Made by a program: the position numbers and the translations under genes. Below are positions 11,408-21,362 of a DNA stretch of 64,000 nucleotides, piece by piece. The stretch is from Gracilaria gracilis (lineage: Eukaryota; Rhodophyta; Florideophyceae; Gracilariales; Gracilariaceae): contig JARGSG010000196.1 in NCBI GenBank assembly GCA_030374805.1, positions 310,001-374,000 of the forward strand, given 5' to 3'. The stretch's first letter is position 1. The number at the start of each line of letters is the position of its first letter. A model generated the notes under the pieces. The model worked only from the letters and a program-made list of their open reading frames with translations, had not been told where the DNA came from and did not search any database.

Positions 11408-13924
11408 TTACATGGAAAGGAGGCCGTCAAGCTGTCGAGGGTCATGGCGTACTCCATCTGCGGATACAATTCGTCCACACCATTTAATGGTTTGAGCAAA
11501 CAGGATACTCTTGCCTGGATGTAGTCGGATCGAATAACGTGCACAGGTTTCGAACAGCTTTCGAATTCCTTTCAGTAGTCCCTCCACAGTTCGATTGTGA
11601 AGCAGTATGTCATCCAGCCAATAGAGAATCTGCTGGAGAAGCTCCTTGGAGAACACTTCTGCCAGAATGGATTGTAGATGTGTCGTAGCGTTTGTTGTCC
11701 CGTGCAGAACTCTGGTTGGTGTGTAGACGCCATCAGGCGTTATGAATGACTGGAGTTCCTGCGAGGCCTTATCCAAAGGGAACTGCCAGTACCCATGAGA
11801 GAGATCAAAAGTGGCGAAGAACTTGGATCCAGCCAGCTTGAGTAGTTCCTGTTCAATATTCGGCATTGGAAACTGATGCTGGACTGTGAACTTGTTGATG
11901 GGCCGCAAGTCTACAGTGAATCGGAAACGAGCTGGTCCAGGTTTGGGGACAAGAAGTGGTGCTGATGCCCATGGAGACGACGGATTGGGGTACACCATAC
12001 CAGCTCGAACAAGATTTCCAACGAACTTGTCAAGAAAATCCCGCTGGTCCTGCGAGTACTTACGCAGACGGACGCGAACTGGCTTGGCATCAGGTGTAAC
12101 GGCAATCTTCAGTGGCTTGACTTGTGCTGGTGGTCCTGAGGAAAGCGAGGTTCTGAAGATGTTGATATGTTCATGTGCCATTTCGCTGAGAAGGTTCGCC
12201 TTGGTTTTCTCCAGTCCATTTCCAACTGCCACTTGCAACATGTGTTCTACTGCTTTGTGGATGCTCTCATGCTGCTCACTGTCAACTGTGTCAAGAAGAG
12301 CTGGGTCTGGGAATGGGTTTTCAACCCGTCGCTGGGCATAGTAGTTCACCCTTGGACGGTCGGGCGCAACTGTAGTTGACTCGGATGTTGTACTAGAGCA
12401 GTTTAGGCGTGCAATCATGAGACGGCTGACGTACCCACCTGCCGAAGTGGATGTGGGGTTGCCGACTTGTGAGCAGTCTGCCCCATTCAACGCGAAGCGG
12501 TTTCTGTCCAGCAGAGTATGAGTGTCTACACGCAAATGCTGCAGTACGGGTCTGCCGATGAGTAGATTCTCACAAGCCAGATCGTTATCAGCAACCAAAA
12601 ATGAGATCTTCATGAGTGCCAAGTTTCCAGATGCCAGGTTTAGAATGGTGCGCGGTACTGTCCATGTGCGTGAAAAAGAGAAACTCTCTGCTTCTGCCTG
12701 ATTATCCTTCCTTAGTGCCACAGCCAACGTGACCTTCTTGATAGCGGAAATCTTCCCGATACCTTGCAAGGCAGCTGACTCTGCGAGTGTAGATGACACA
12801 ATGCTGTCGTCACTGCCATCATCACAGCGACCGTAAGTCTCGACGGAAGTCATGCCATCGGAAACAGTAACAAAACAGCTTGCGTCTGTAGAGTACTGGG
12901 CAGGTTTCACACGTCCCACACTACCTGGCTTCGCTTTGACTTTGTGAGACCTTGTGTTCTTGGGAGGTCCGTCCGCTGCCTTCTTGGCTGAAAGATGAGC
13001 TTTCAGAGCTTCCTTCTCGACAGCGGTGGCCTTCGTACAATCATCAATCCAATGCCGTTCACCTTCACGCTGGCATGGTTCGTGCGGACAGAACGGGGGA
13101 AGTCGTTTGGATTTCTGGCTTGCGCGCTTCTGCTCTGTTGAAGAGCTTGGGGGGGCTGGTGACTCGCTACTCGTGGCAAAACTTACAAAGTTTCCTTTGC
13201 GGGGTTTTGAAACTCGCGTTCTAGAGGGCGGACCATTGTCTACGATCTGAAATGCTTCGGACACAGACATTGCGTGTTTCATAAAACCTTTGAAATCCTT
13301 CTTCAGAGGTGAATACACCAGTTTCAGGTCTGTTTCGAGACGTTGTTGCAATGTTCTGGGACGGATAGTAGCTACAATGTGCTTGACTGATAATTTAGGA
13401 TGGTCATTCATTACCCAAATGAGCCCATTCCTACGCAGCGTAGACACATACGACGTGAAAACCCTCTTCATTCGCGAGCGGGAGGAGCTGTCAGACATGT
13501 CCATCGAAAGTTCACGTTTGATTATAGCATTAATTTCTGTCACCGTCATAGTGTCTTTTTCTTCCTCGGCTTCGGTTTCCAAATACCTACGAAGTTTGGC
13601 ACCCGTAAGGTCCTCCGACATCTTGACCGTAGGAATGTATTCCAAATCAATACAGGACTGAAGCCATTCAGAGTCTACACAGAAGCAAATACTGACCGGG
13701 CGGACAGGCTCGGTGGTGGTGGAGTCAATGACCGAAAGCTGTAGCGCTCGTTCCATGACTTCCTTCGAATACTGGTCGTACTGACGTAGAAATATCCGAA
13801 TTGACCTCGGATTGGTGTTAGAGAGTCTTGGGTGGTCCACGGAAAAGGCTACGGACGATGGTTGCTGAAGAAGATATTCCATTTCTTCTCCAGACTGAGC
13901 GGTGGGGGTCGAAGCGGACGCCAT
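11408..13924 (-). CDS. Gypsy-2 gag-protease-RT part
   Basis: An 838-codon frame starting at ATG 13924. The first about 230 residues are gag-like, followed by a basic region and a cysteine/histidine-bearing segment (FCPHEPCQREGERHWIDDC). A retropepsin-like region is at about 365-480. Reverse transcriptase starts at about 620, with VDLRPINKFT, FDLSHGYWQFPLD and the catalytic LDD block near 795. It supplies capsid and replication enzymes of the element. Confidence 0.85.
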   Translation of the reverse strand: MASASTPTAQSGEEMEYLLQQPSSVAFSVDHPRLSNTNPRSIRIFLRQYDQYSKEVMERALQLSVIDSTTTEPVRPVSICFCVDSEWLQSCIDLEYIPTVKMSEDLTGAKLRRYLETEAEEEKDTMTVTEINAIIKRELSMDMSDSSSRSRMKRVFTSYVSTLRRNGLIWVMNDHPKLSVKHIVATIRPRTLQQRLETDLKLVYSPLKKDFKGFMKHAMSVSEAFQIVDNGPPSRTRVSKPRKGNFVSFATSSESPAPPSSSTEQKRASQKSKRLPPFCPHEPCQREGERHWIDDCTKATAVEKEALKAHLSAKKAADGPPKNTRSHKVKAKPGSVGRVKPAQYSTDASCFVTVSDGMTSVETYGRCDDGSDDSIVSSTLAESAALQGIGKISAIKKVTLAVALRKDNQAEAESFSFSRTWTVPRTILNLASGNLALMKISFLVADNDLACENLLIGRPVLQHLRVDTHTLLDRNRFALNGADCSQVGNPTSTSAGGYVSRLMIARLNCSSTTSESTTVAPDRPRVNYYAQRRVENPFPDPALLDTVDSEQHESIHKAVEHMLQVAVGNGLEKTKANLLSEMAHEHINIFRTSLSSGPPAQVKPLKIAVTPDAKPVRVRLRKYSQDQRDFLDKFVGNLVRAGMVYPNPSSPWASAPLLVPKPGPARFRFTVDLRPINKFTVQHQFPMPNIEQELLKLAGSKFFATFDLSHGYWQFPLDKASQELQSFITPDGVYTPTRVLHGTTNATTHLQSILAEVFSKELLQQILYWLDDILLHNRTVEGLLKGIRKLFETCARYSIRLHPGKSILFAQTIKWCGRIVSADGVRHDPRQLDGLLSM

Positions 13925-13976
13925 TGTGGTGATCGAACAAGCGAAACGCGATACAACCAGTATCGGCAGTGATCAC

Positions 13977-14240
13977 TGTGCGCTTGTGTGGTTGCAATGC
14001 GCAAGAGGGGTGCTGAGTGTTGAGGTTCGATGCCTCTGATTTTACTGAAGAGGTAGAGATGTGGTGTCTTAAGTACACCACTGCCAATGTTTTCTGCTTC
14101 AGAAAACTATTACGGTACACTAACTATGTAGGAGGTAATGCCACCCGAGCGTGGGTGCAGCAATCTTTGGTGGAGCTATGGTGCTGAAGTGGATGTCTAT
14201 ATCTACTTCAGTGCCGAAGTGGATGCCTTCATCCACTACA
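13977..14240 (-). repeat. Gypsy-2 5' LTR
   Basis: 264 bp, near-identical to the left LTR. The transcript would start here and read leftwards. The sequence beside it (complement of about 13940-13976) has a small cgatac/gtatcg inverted repeat rather than a recognisable tRNA primer site. Confidence 0.92.
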
Positions 14241-14245
14241 GTTGG

Positions 14246-14639
14246 GCTGCACTCGCGTCTGGCTGCGCTTGTTCAGCTGCGCTCGCACCCGAGTGCGCTT
14301 GGCTACGCGCGAGGTACAGTGCGCGAGAGCTACGCTGGGCGCGCGTGGAACGCTGTTCGTTTGATATGCGACGCGTCGTGTGCAGCGACGCAAGCTGCGC
14401 GCGACGAAGTCTCTTGAGAAGGTGGCCGGAGGGGGAGGGGAGCGCTGGTCGCGGGTTCTGAACCCAAATTGTCTTCTGGTGGTCGGAATGTGAAGGCTGG
14501 AAGTGTAACGAAATTACAGTAGTATGGCTTCACTGTAAGAGAATTGAACGTGTTTTTGAACGTGTCCTCTTTCTAAATACGTTTAAAACTGGTTTAAAAC
14601 GTTCGATTTTATTCAAAACGGTTTGTGAACATTTCTATA
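14246..14639. other. hAT right terminal region
   Basis: GC-rich sequence to about 14460, then AT-rich subterminal DNA with repeated AACGT and TTTAAAAC motifs ending TTTCTATA. It mirrors the left end of the hAT at 5711-5820. No gene. Confidence 0.6.
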
Positions 14640-14829
14640 CTGGTTCGTGGTCTTGTATGCATTAGGTGACAGAAAGAGTCAAAGTTGTGCTCTATATGAT
14701 TAGCCACGCTGAAAATCATAAAGCCGCCTATATTACACTACCTTGTCTACAGTTGTCAGTTTTTATTTAAAGCGGGGGTTTCTTATAGTTTCGAGCGGGA
14801 GTGTACGCACTGTTGGTAGACAAAAGAAA

Positions 14830-14874
14830 CATTAGGCTCAAGGGTTAACCATTGGTTAACCCTTGAGCCTAATG
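14830..14874. repeat. 45-bp near-perfect palindrome
   Basis: Two 22-bp arms (14830-14851 and 14853-14874) are exact reverse complements around a single base. Each arm contains TTAA followed by CCCTTGAG, so it reads as two piggyBac-like transposon ends facing away from a shared TTAA-flanked core. Confidence 0.9.
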
Positions 14875-15184
14875 CTTCTTATTTGGAGACGGGAAATTCT
14901 TATGTCTACTGAGCTAGACATAAGAAGAGCCAACCAGATGTTGAGGAAAAACCTCAAACAGAATGGTTCACGATGTAGTTGTAGAACAACTTGTACACGT
15001 GGGGCTAAGTGTTTCAATAAAACGTTGCAATCCACAATTTCTTATGTCTATCCTACTAGACATAAGTGAAATTGACACTTGGCAAACTAGAAGCCAATTG
15101 CTATAGTGTCATGCAGTGTTTTACCCAATCATATTGACAGCTTATGTCTATTGAGATAGATATAAGCTTCTCGTCTCAAAAGGG
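14860..15184. mobile_element. piggyBac-like MITE with internal palindromes
   Basis: The segment is flanked by TTAA on both sides (14856-14859 and 15185-15188). It begins CCCTTGAG and its other end, read on the minus strand, begins CCCTTTTGAG. TTAA duplication with CCC ends is the piggyBac signature. Inside are three copies of an inverted repeat with consensus CTTATGTCTA, a 6-nt loop, then TAGACATAAG, at 14899-14924, 15041-15066 and 15141-15166 (the third has one mismatch). No transposase frame is present, so it is non-autonomous. Terminal repeats are short, which limits confidence. Confidence 0.6.
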
Positions 15185-15721
15185 TTAACTAAAACATTAG
15201 GGATGTGAGATGGCGTGACAAGCTTCTCCTTTTGCATTTAATGTAAGCCGAATAAATCTGTAAAAAGGTGTTACCGCGTCCATAAGTAACCGCAGTCTGA
15301 GACTGCGGTTGCCCCCATCCGGAAAATATTTGAAGCGTGAGGGCAAAAAGTACTTTTCCGAAGTGGGTCTCTGTACAGTGTTCAGGACTACAGTAGTCGA
15401 AGTTTTGTAATATGAAAACGTAAATGCCGCTTACAAGACAAACAGTACAGCAACGCAGCTCAAAGACTGTGGCATCTACAGTACACGAATGCTTTTGGTA
15501 CAGTGATATAATCTCAGCAACAGTAGTATTGTAGACACCGAGCAATAAAGACAAAATTCAACGAAAGTTTTATATATCTGCGAACTTTTATGGCTACAGT
15601 TAAGTTCAAACATAAAATGGCGCCAAACCAGTGATCCCTTTGACATTTCAGACTACAGCCCCAGTACCATTTACTCCCCTCTACAATTCCACACCCTTCC
15701 CCAGAACAACAGTCCAACATT
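15185..15721. other. Intergenic with a small hairpin
   Basis: No gene recognised. Bases 15288-15297 and 15301-15310 form a perfect 10-bp hairpin with a 3-nt loop. The right part probably belongs to the Tc1-like element whose transposase starts at 15722. Confidence 0.5.
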
Positions 15722-15980
15722 ATGCCGCGAAGAAAACTTTTAACCGATGTGGAAAAAGGAATTATCCTTGCACACCACTCTCAAGGCATGAGCCACGAAC
15801 AGATAGCCAAAGAAGTTGGCCGTCACCGTACTACAGTGCAGCAATTTCTAAGGCGCCCAAAGCGCTCACAGCAGAAACAATGGAAAGCACGCAACCAAAA
15901 AGATTTCTGAGAAGACTAAATGGACCATTATCCGTGATGTCGTGTTACAAAAATCAACTGCGAAAGAAGTTCAACAAAAG
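15722..15980 (+). mobile_element. Tc1/mariner-like transposase, N-terminal piece
   Basis: From the ATG at 15722 the frame encodes a helix-turn-helix domain of the Tc1/mariner type (LTDVEKGIIL, then IAKEVGRHRTTVQQFLR). It stops at 15908-15910. Similarity in spirit continues to 15980, where the LTR of Gypsy-1 begins. The rest of the transposase resumes at 27400. The last five bases, aaaag, are the target duplication of Gypsy-1. Confidence 0.75.
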
Positions 15981-16833
15981 TGAAGGACAACACTCCTTGG
16001 AGGCGATTTGAGGTACTTAGTTTATTTCCGCATCATGCGTTAGTAGATATATATGAGCCACACCGCTATTAGCGTGTCGCCTCGCTGAGGTAATTTCCAC
16101 ACATGGACACGTGGATTGCACGGCTCGAGGCGCCGCTTAGCGGGGGTGACTAGCACACGTGTAGCACGGATATGCCAGAGGCAGTGCACCCAGCATTGCT
16201 GTATTTACTTAGATATTTTATAGATTATTTTGCCCGGCGCACCCACTGTCAGTGGTGCGCCGAGCTCAGTACTTAGAGGGTTGAGCACCGCTCCCCCAAG
16301 TAAACTGCCCCTTGCCAAGCAAAAGCTTCTTGGCTCTAACTATCACGCCTTCGCGGATTGTTCACCTCCAAGTGGAGTGACGACTGCGTTGTTCCCGTAT
16401 ACTTACCCACCCTTGTGGCGCTCAGAATATAACCACTATTTTTGTGTCTCGTTCCGACCTATTGTCGTATACTCGCCCCTGTATTGGGTTTTCTTTATTC
16501 TCTCTTTCTTTTCCCCACTCTGGTGGTTTGCCTTCTCCCCTTTTTGGGTTTGCCTTTTTGCCCTGTTCTCAGTGGCCCGTTTCCGACACCTTGTCGTTGC
16601 CGTGCCACTCTCTTTAGAGGACTCATCTCGTGACCGTGTGAACACGTGGATCTCTTCCGACTACTAATCAGCCTAGCGCTCCGACGCTTTTCGTGGTGAT
16701 TTGACCTCGGATTTACACACGGCTTAGCTGGGTCATTCTTGGAGTGCTCCGTTTGCTGTGCTGCCCCGTCGAGGGGAAGATTCCGAACGTCTTCATGAGC
16801 CTGCGCTTTTCCTGCCAAAGGCGTTGCTCTACA
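15981..16833 (+). repeat. Gypsy-1 5' LTR
   Basis: Begins TGAAGGACAA and ends ACA. Bases 15981-16257 are identical to the first 277 bases of the 3' LTR; all differences lie to the right of that. Confidence 0.9.
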
Positions 16834-17406
16834 AGTGGTCTCCCGACCTAGAAGCTTTTAGTTTTGTCGGAAGATTCACTGGTGAATTTCCTCGTGGCAA
16901 GATTATTTTTTTAGCCCTTGTCTCCATTTGGAAGTTCATTGGAAGTCCCAGCCAATTGGCCGTCGCGTATCCCGTTGTACGGTTGTTCCCGTCATGACGC
17001 TGTCCGATCGTCTGAAGACACGCAGTCAGACTGTAAGATCGGATCCGCCACTTCCGTCACGGATCTCCACCCGTTCACGGTCCCGGACCGAAGGGATGCC
17101 GGCTACTGAAGCTGTGCCGACGACCACTCGACTTCCGCCCACGTTGTTGATCAACCCTCATCGAGGTGATAGACCGGCTCCTGCCGTTGCTGGTCCCGCC
17201 CCTATTGTAGGAGATACGGTCCCTTCCGTAGCTCCCACTCCGCAGGCACCTCTGAGAGCTACTGTCAATGACCCCCCCACTTAACTGTGGAAAAGCAGCC
17301 CCGCTCCACGTGGTTTGTCCATGCTACCCTTGCTAAGGAGTTGTCGCTACTTCGAAAGAAGGTGGATGAAACTGCTTAGCAGGACTTTTCTGAGGATCTC
17401 CGCGTA

Positions 17407-19116
17407 TTGCGTGGTGATGTCAACTTCCTCTTGGAAGCTTTCGGAGGACCCGCTAATTTCGTGGAGGACGTGGCTGAGAAGTTTACTCGCCTCCGCGCCC
17501 GTCTAGAAACGGTGGAACAAACCATCCTGGTTGGAGCCAATCGCACGGCTGAGCCGGTTGCTGTTTCACATTGTGACAAGAAGGTCAGTGGATCCAAAGC
17601 ACGCAAGGAGCGGAAGAACTACGAGTCTGATTCGTCAGCATCTTCTCTTTCTTCAGGCCGGTCAACTGGGTCTGATTCTTCTGACTCGTCGGTAAAAGAG
17701 GCCCCTCGTGAGCGTTCGTCACGCTCAAACCGGTCATCAGCCACCCAAGGTGTGATACGCGCCCGCTCGAAGGGAAGGAAGCACTTTGGATTAAAAGAGT
17801 TGAAGCCTACCAATCTGCTCTACAAGAAGCTGTTGTCATACCGGTATTACTATCTGGAGGACTCCTCATTGGATAAAACTCCCCGTGGGACGGGAAAGGT
17901 CAAAGACTGTATCAAACGGATGCAGCTGTCGCTCCGTAATCAACTGTTTACAGGCGATGATCCCATCTTTGTGTTGGATTTCCTATCACACTTTGTAGCG
18001 GAAGCCGACATCCTTAGGGTGAATGAAGGACAAGCGTTTGTCGCGCTGCCCTATTTTCTACGCGGACTTGCGGAAGATCAGTACAACTCTGTAAAAGGTT
18101 CATCTCGCGCCTCTGAAGGAGGGGTTACCTGCCGGCCTGAAGCAGTTCAGTATCTACTGAGGTCCTATACCACTGGTACCGCCATCCAGTCGGCTAACCT
18201 CGTTCTGAGAGACACCAAACAACGCCCCGGCGAAACAGAAACCGATTACTCGGTGCGCCTGAATAAGGCCTTCCACCGATGTGGCAATGTTTATTCCGCT
18301 CAAGAGCGTTGTACCATGTTCGTTGATGGACTAGACCCGGCTATACGGACCCTAGTGGCCCGTCGCCGTGAAGAGAACCGTAAGCTTACGTACTTGGAAC
18401 TGGTGCAGTATGCACACGCCGAAGGCGATGCGCTACGCGCACGAGTCCCGGGTACCCGGTTGAAGTCCGCTAAAGCGTTGATGTTGGAATCGGGAACCTC
18501 GTCGGCGTCAATGCTGGCTGATGAACACTCTCAAAAGGAGTATGATCAGGTGCACTTTGCCCGTAGCGACGTGCTTTTAATCCCGACAACGGAGCTTCCC
18601 TCAAACACGGATGCCTCGTTTCAAACGGCTCCGGACGATACACTGCTGTATGCAGATTCGAACCGAGTTCGACCGCCTCGACTGTCATATGAGAACGGCG
18701 GAACCCGGGCTTCACGGCCTGGCTGGCAAGCTTCCAACCCAGCGGTTCGATTCTCGAATACTCAGAACGTCAATGCCATTGTTGGATTGATCTGTCACGT
18801 CTGCTATAGGCTAGGGAATACTTCTCCGCAGTGCGTTTTAACCATGCGTAAATGGGCACAAGTCATTGCCAACTACGAATCCCTCTCACCTGAGGAGAAG
18901 GCTTCCGTTCCGATGGCATCGTACATCCGCGCGAAGATGGATATTCCACGCACAATTGCGGCTCCGATTGCCCAGAACATGGTGATCTCACACCCCCGTA
19001 CCCCTCTCGAGGGAAATTCAACCACTACAGCTGACGCTTCTGCCGCTGGTGTCCAGGCATCAATGGTTCAGAACACTGAGCACACGTTTCAGGTGGAATC
19101 TGCTCAAAAAAACTAA
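17407..19116 (+). CDS. Gypsy-1 gag
   Basis: A 569-codon frame, with a further open stretch at about 16928-17284 upstream possibly also gag. The N-terminal part is predicted coiled and then Ser/Arg-rich. The capsid region (residues about 160-350) shows the Retrotrans_gag pattern with PGETETDYSVRLNKAF. A zinc-knuckle-like CHVC segment lies near residue 460. Fossil structural protein. Confidence 0.8.
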   Translation: MRGDVNFLLEAFGGPANFVEDVAEKFTRLRARLETVEQTILVGANRTAEPVAVSHCDKKVSGSKARKERKNYESDSSASSLSSGRSTGSDSSDSSVKEAPRERSSRSNRSSATQGVIRARSKGRKHFGLKELKPTNLLYKKLLSYRYYYLEDSSLDKTPRGTGKVKDCIKRMQLSLRNQLFTGDDPIFVLDFLSHFVAEADILRVNEGQAFVALPYFLRGLAEDQYNSVKGSSRASEGGVTCRPEAVQYLLRSYTTGTAIQSANLVLRDTKQRPGETETDYSVRLNKAFHRCGNVYSAQERCTMFVDGLDPAIRTLVARRREENRKLTYLELVQYAHAEGDALRARVPGTRLKSAKALMLESGTSSASMLADEHSQKEYDQVHFARSDVLLIPTTELPSNTDASFQTAPDDTLLYADSNRVRPPRLSYENGGTRASRPGWQASNPAVRFSNTQNVNAIVGLICHVCYRLGNTSPQCVLTMRKWAQVIANYESLSPEEKASVPMASYIRAKMDIPRTIAAPIAQNMVISHPRTPLEGNSTTTADASAAGVQASMVQNTEHTFQVESAQKN

Positions 19117-19307
19117 TTGTAGGAGTCTCCTCTCCTGGAGAGGCGCCCTCAGAGTTGAGGCTGAAGGCGCCCGAGGCGTCCCTGCCTCGCTTCCAGGTCC
19201 GAATCCTCTCGAGGAAACAGGCCGTCTAATACGTGAACTCAGAACACCTTGGTGTTCTTCGTCGACCGTAGATACGGGTAAGAAATAACCGGTTCCCGGA
19301 TATAGTT

Positions 19308-21284
19308 ATGGTGATGGCCAAACGCAATTACAAGGTCTATGCAGACCTTGGCCTTTCACCTCAGTTTATGGTGCGTTATCTCACTGTATTGGATACAGGC
19401 ACAGATCCGAACTTCATTGTTGAGACAGCATTGCAACCCGCCTTGCAGTCACACATTCGCCGTGGCGACATTCCTGACGTCGCTGAAGCGAATAACAACC
19501 CGTTGTCAACGGTAGGATACATCGAGTTGGTAATCCGCTTGGGCTCATGCGTGGTGAGGCTCGACTTTGTCGTTTGTCGGTCCCTGGCCGCCCCAGTCAT
19601 TTTGGGTTGTGACTTTTGCGACCGCTTTGTCGATGCCATTAGGCCCCGCCAGAGGCGTGTTGAAATGGAAGATGGTTCGTCCGTGCCGATTGTTCGTCGT
19701 CCTTTGAGGCGTGCCTCCAAGAAGCATGTACCTCTACCTGCGGCGCAGGAACCACCACCGAGTTCTAGGGAATCTACGAAGCTTCGTGTTGCCTCCGCGA
19801 CACGCGTGCCTCCAGAGTCTCAAGTCTGGGTACAGGTGAATTCCCGTCAACACGGTTTACGAATCGTCCAGCCATTGCCGTCGTTGTATGGTAAATACTC
19901 GCTTGCCATTGCTAATGGAGTGGTCCAGGTGGAACCGGATAATCCGTTTTACGTGTTGATAGCGAATCTAGGCAAAACAACCCAGTATCTGGTGAAAAAC
20001 CAAGTGATTGGCTCGGTCATGCCGCATCCAAATGCGTTGGTACCGCCGAAGATGACTGCTGCCGATGTGCTCGGAATCGTTCATTCTAAGGAGGGGGAGG
20101 AGTCTGAATCTCATTCGTCTCCTTCGCCGAGTCCTTCGGGGCAAGCACCTGTTAAGACAGAGAAGACACGCGTTCCGACGAGTTACGACCAATTTGGCCC
20201 AGTGAAGGAATTAGAAGAACTCGACCTCGGACATGTTCCGGAGACACACCGCAAACGACTGCGCGATATTCTTCGTGAATTCACCACAATGTGGGATGGT
20301 TCTCTCGGAGAGATAATTACCACGGAACACCAGATTGATCTCCTTCCGAACTCTCGGCCAGTAGCCCAACAACCGTACAGGGCAGGGCCCAAGGCCAGAG
20401 AAGAAGAGCAATGTCAGGTGGACAAGATGCTCCGTGCAGGAGTTATAGAACCGGCACATTCGCCTTGGGCATCACCAGTGGTACTGGCTCCGAAACCGGA
20501 TGGTTCCTGGCGCTTCTGTATCGACTATCGTCGTTTAAACGCTCTTACCGTCAAGGACGTGTACCCTATTCCACGTATGGATGAATACATCGATTCTCTC
20601 GGAAATGCTACCGTATTTACGGCGTTGGATGCTAACTGGGGATACTGGCAGGTTCCAGTGAGAAAGCAGGATCAGGACAAGACAGCGTTTGTCTGCCATT
20701 CTGGCCTCTACCGTTTTAAACGGATGCCCTTTGGTTTAACCAGTACTCCCGCTACGTTTCAGCGCGCTATTGATATCCTACTGGCCCACTTCAAGTGGCG
20801 TACTTGTCTCGTCTACCTTGAAGACGTCATTGTATTCTCAGATAATCTGGATGATCACCTCACACATGTGAGAGACATAATGGCCACGTTACGGGACGCC
20901 GGAGTGACACTCAAGCTGAGGAAATGCGAATTCTTCACGGATACTGTCAAGTATCTGGGTCACATAATCCGTCCAGGACGTGTCATGATCGAGGAAGCTC
21001 GTGTGAAGTCGCTGAAACAGGCCACGGAACCGACTACCCAGACTGAACTGAGGTCCTTTCTAGGATTAGTCAACGTCTATAGACGGTTTATTCCCAACTT
21101 CGCGGACATTGCGGCACCTCTCAACGCGCTTCTGCGGAAGGGTCAACATTCTAAGTTGGACCCATTCACGTCTACTCAGACGGAAGCCTTTAAATCTCTC
21201 AAAGAGGCTGTAACCACGGCACCAGTATTGTCACTACCGAAACCGGGACTTTCATATACCGTAAACACGGATTCTAGTGACTAA
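19308..21284 (+). CDS. Gypsy-1 pol, protease-RT part
   Basis: A 658-codon frame. The retropepsin-like aspartate segment VLDTGTDPNFIVE is near residue 28, with a second VILGCDFCDRF block. RT begins at about 380 (WASPVVLAPKPDGSWRFCID), with FTALDANWGYWQ and KRMPFGLTSTPATFQ. The start of RNase H is at the C-terminus. Fossil. Confidence 0.85.
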   Translation: MVMAKRNYKVYADLGLSPQFMVRYLTVLDTGTDPNFIVETALQPALQSHIRRGDIPDVAEANNNPLSTVGYIELVIRLGSCVVRLDFVVCRSLAAPVILGCDFCDRFVDAIRPRQRRVEMEDGSSVPIVRRPLRRASKKHVPLPAAQEPPPSSRESTKLRVASATRVPPESQVWVQVNSRQHGLRIVQPLPSLYGKYSLAIANGVVQVEPDNPFYVLIANLGKTTQYLVKNQVIGSVMPHPNALVPPKMTAADVLGIVHSKEGEESESHSSPSPSPSGQAPVKTEKTRVPTSYDQFGPVKELEELDLGHVPETHRKRLRDILREFTTMWDGSLGEIITTEHQIDLLPNSRPVAQQPYRAGPKAREEEQCQVDKMLRAGVIEPAHSPWASPVVLAPKPDGSWRFCIDYRRLNALTVKDVYPIPRMDEYIDSLGNATVFTALDANWGYWQVPVRKQDQDKTAFVCHSGLYRFKRMPFGLTSTPATFQRAIDILLAHFKWRTCLVYLEDVIVFSDNLDDHLTHVRDIMATLRDAGVTLKLRKCEFFTDTVKYLGHIIRPGRVMIEEARVKSLKQATEPTTQTELRSFLGLVNVYRRFIPNFADIAAPLNALLRKGQHSKLDPFTSTQTEAFKSLKEAVTTAPVLSLPKPGLSYTVNTDSSD

Positions 21285-21362
21285 CAGGTAGGCTGCGCCT
21301 TGTTTCAAACCACCTCAGAGAAGGAACGCAAGCCAATTGGGTACTGATCCCGTTCGTTAAAC

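Larger units (their letters stand above)
8914..14240 (-). mobile_element. Gypsy-2: young minus-strand Gypsy LTR element nested in hAT
   Basis: It is bounded by 264-bp LTRs and a perfect 5-bp target duplication gttgg (8909-8913 and 14241-14245). The two LTRs differ at one base by my reading, so the insertion is recent. Internal order on the minus strand is gag-like, protease, RT, RNase H, integrase, chromodomain-like, the Gypsy order. A purine tract follows the left LTR (complement of 9178-9190). No TGG-type tRNA primer site abuts the right LTR. The coding region is in two long frames; it looks otherwise whole, with about one break. Confidence 0.9.
5711..14639 (+). mobile_element. hAT-superfamily transposon, split by a nested Gypsy element
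   Basis: Both ends begin TATAGAAA inward (5711 and, on the other strand, 14639). Imperfect flanking 8-bp repeats, ctggtttg (5703-5710) and ctggttcg (14640-14647), match at 7 of 8 positions, as expected for a hAT target duplication. Both subterminal regions (5711-5820 and 14525-14639) carry repeated AAACGTT/AACGTT motifs and a CTTACAGT box in mirrored order. The transposase frame at 5944-8013 is oriented inward from the left end. Without the Gypsy insert (8914-14240 plus one 5-bp duplication) the element is about 3.6 kb, normal for an autonomous hAT. The transposase is inactivated by stops. Confidence 0.75.

Noticed and set aside
9594-13744. Numerous plus-strand frames within Gypsy-2
   Set aside because: All are antisense to well-matched gag and pol coding and show no family patterns, unlike the antisense regions in Gypsy-1 and Copia-1, which do not overlap pol.
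14899-15166. Three spaced palindromes that could be taken for a CRISPR-like array
   Set aside because: Spacing is irregular (142 and 100 bp), the units are self-complementary, and they lie inside a TTAA-flanked MITE in a eukaryotic context.
18740-18755. B-box-like ggttcgattct suggesting a tRNA gene
   Set aside because: It sits inside Gypsy-1 gag with no A box or cloverleaf around it. A similar ggttcgat in the Gypsy-2 LTR also lacks a tRNA fold.
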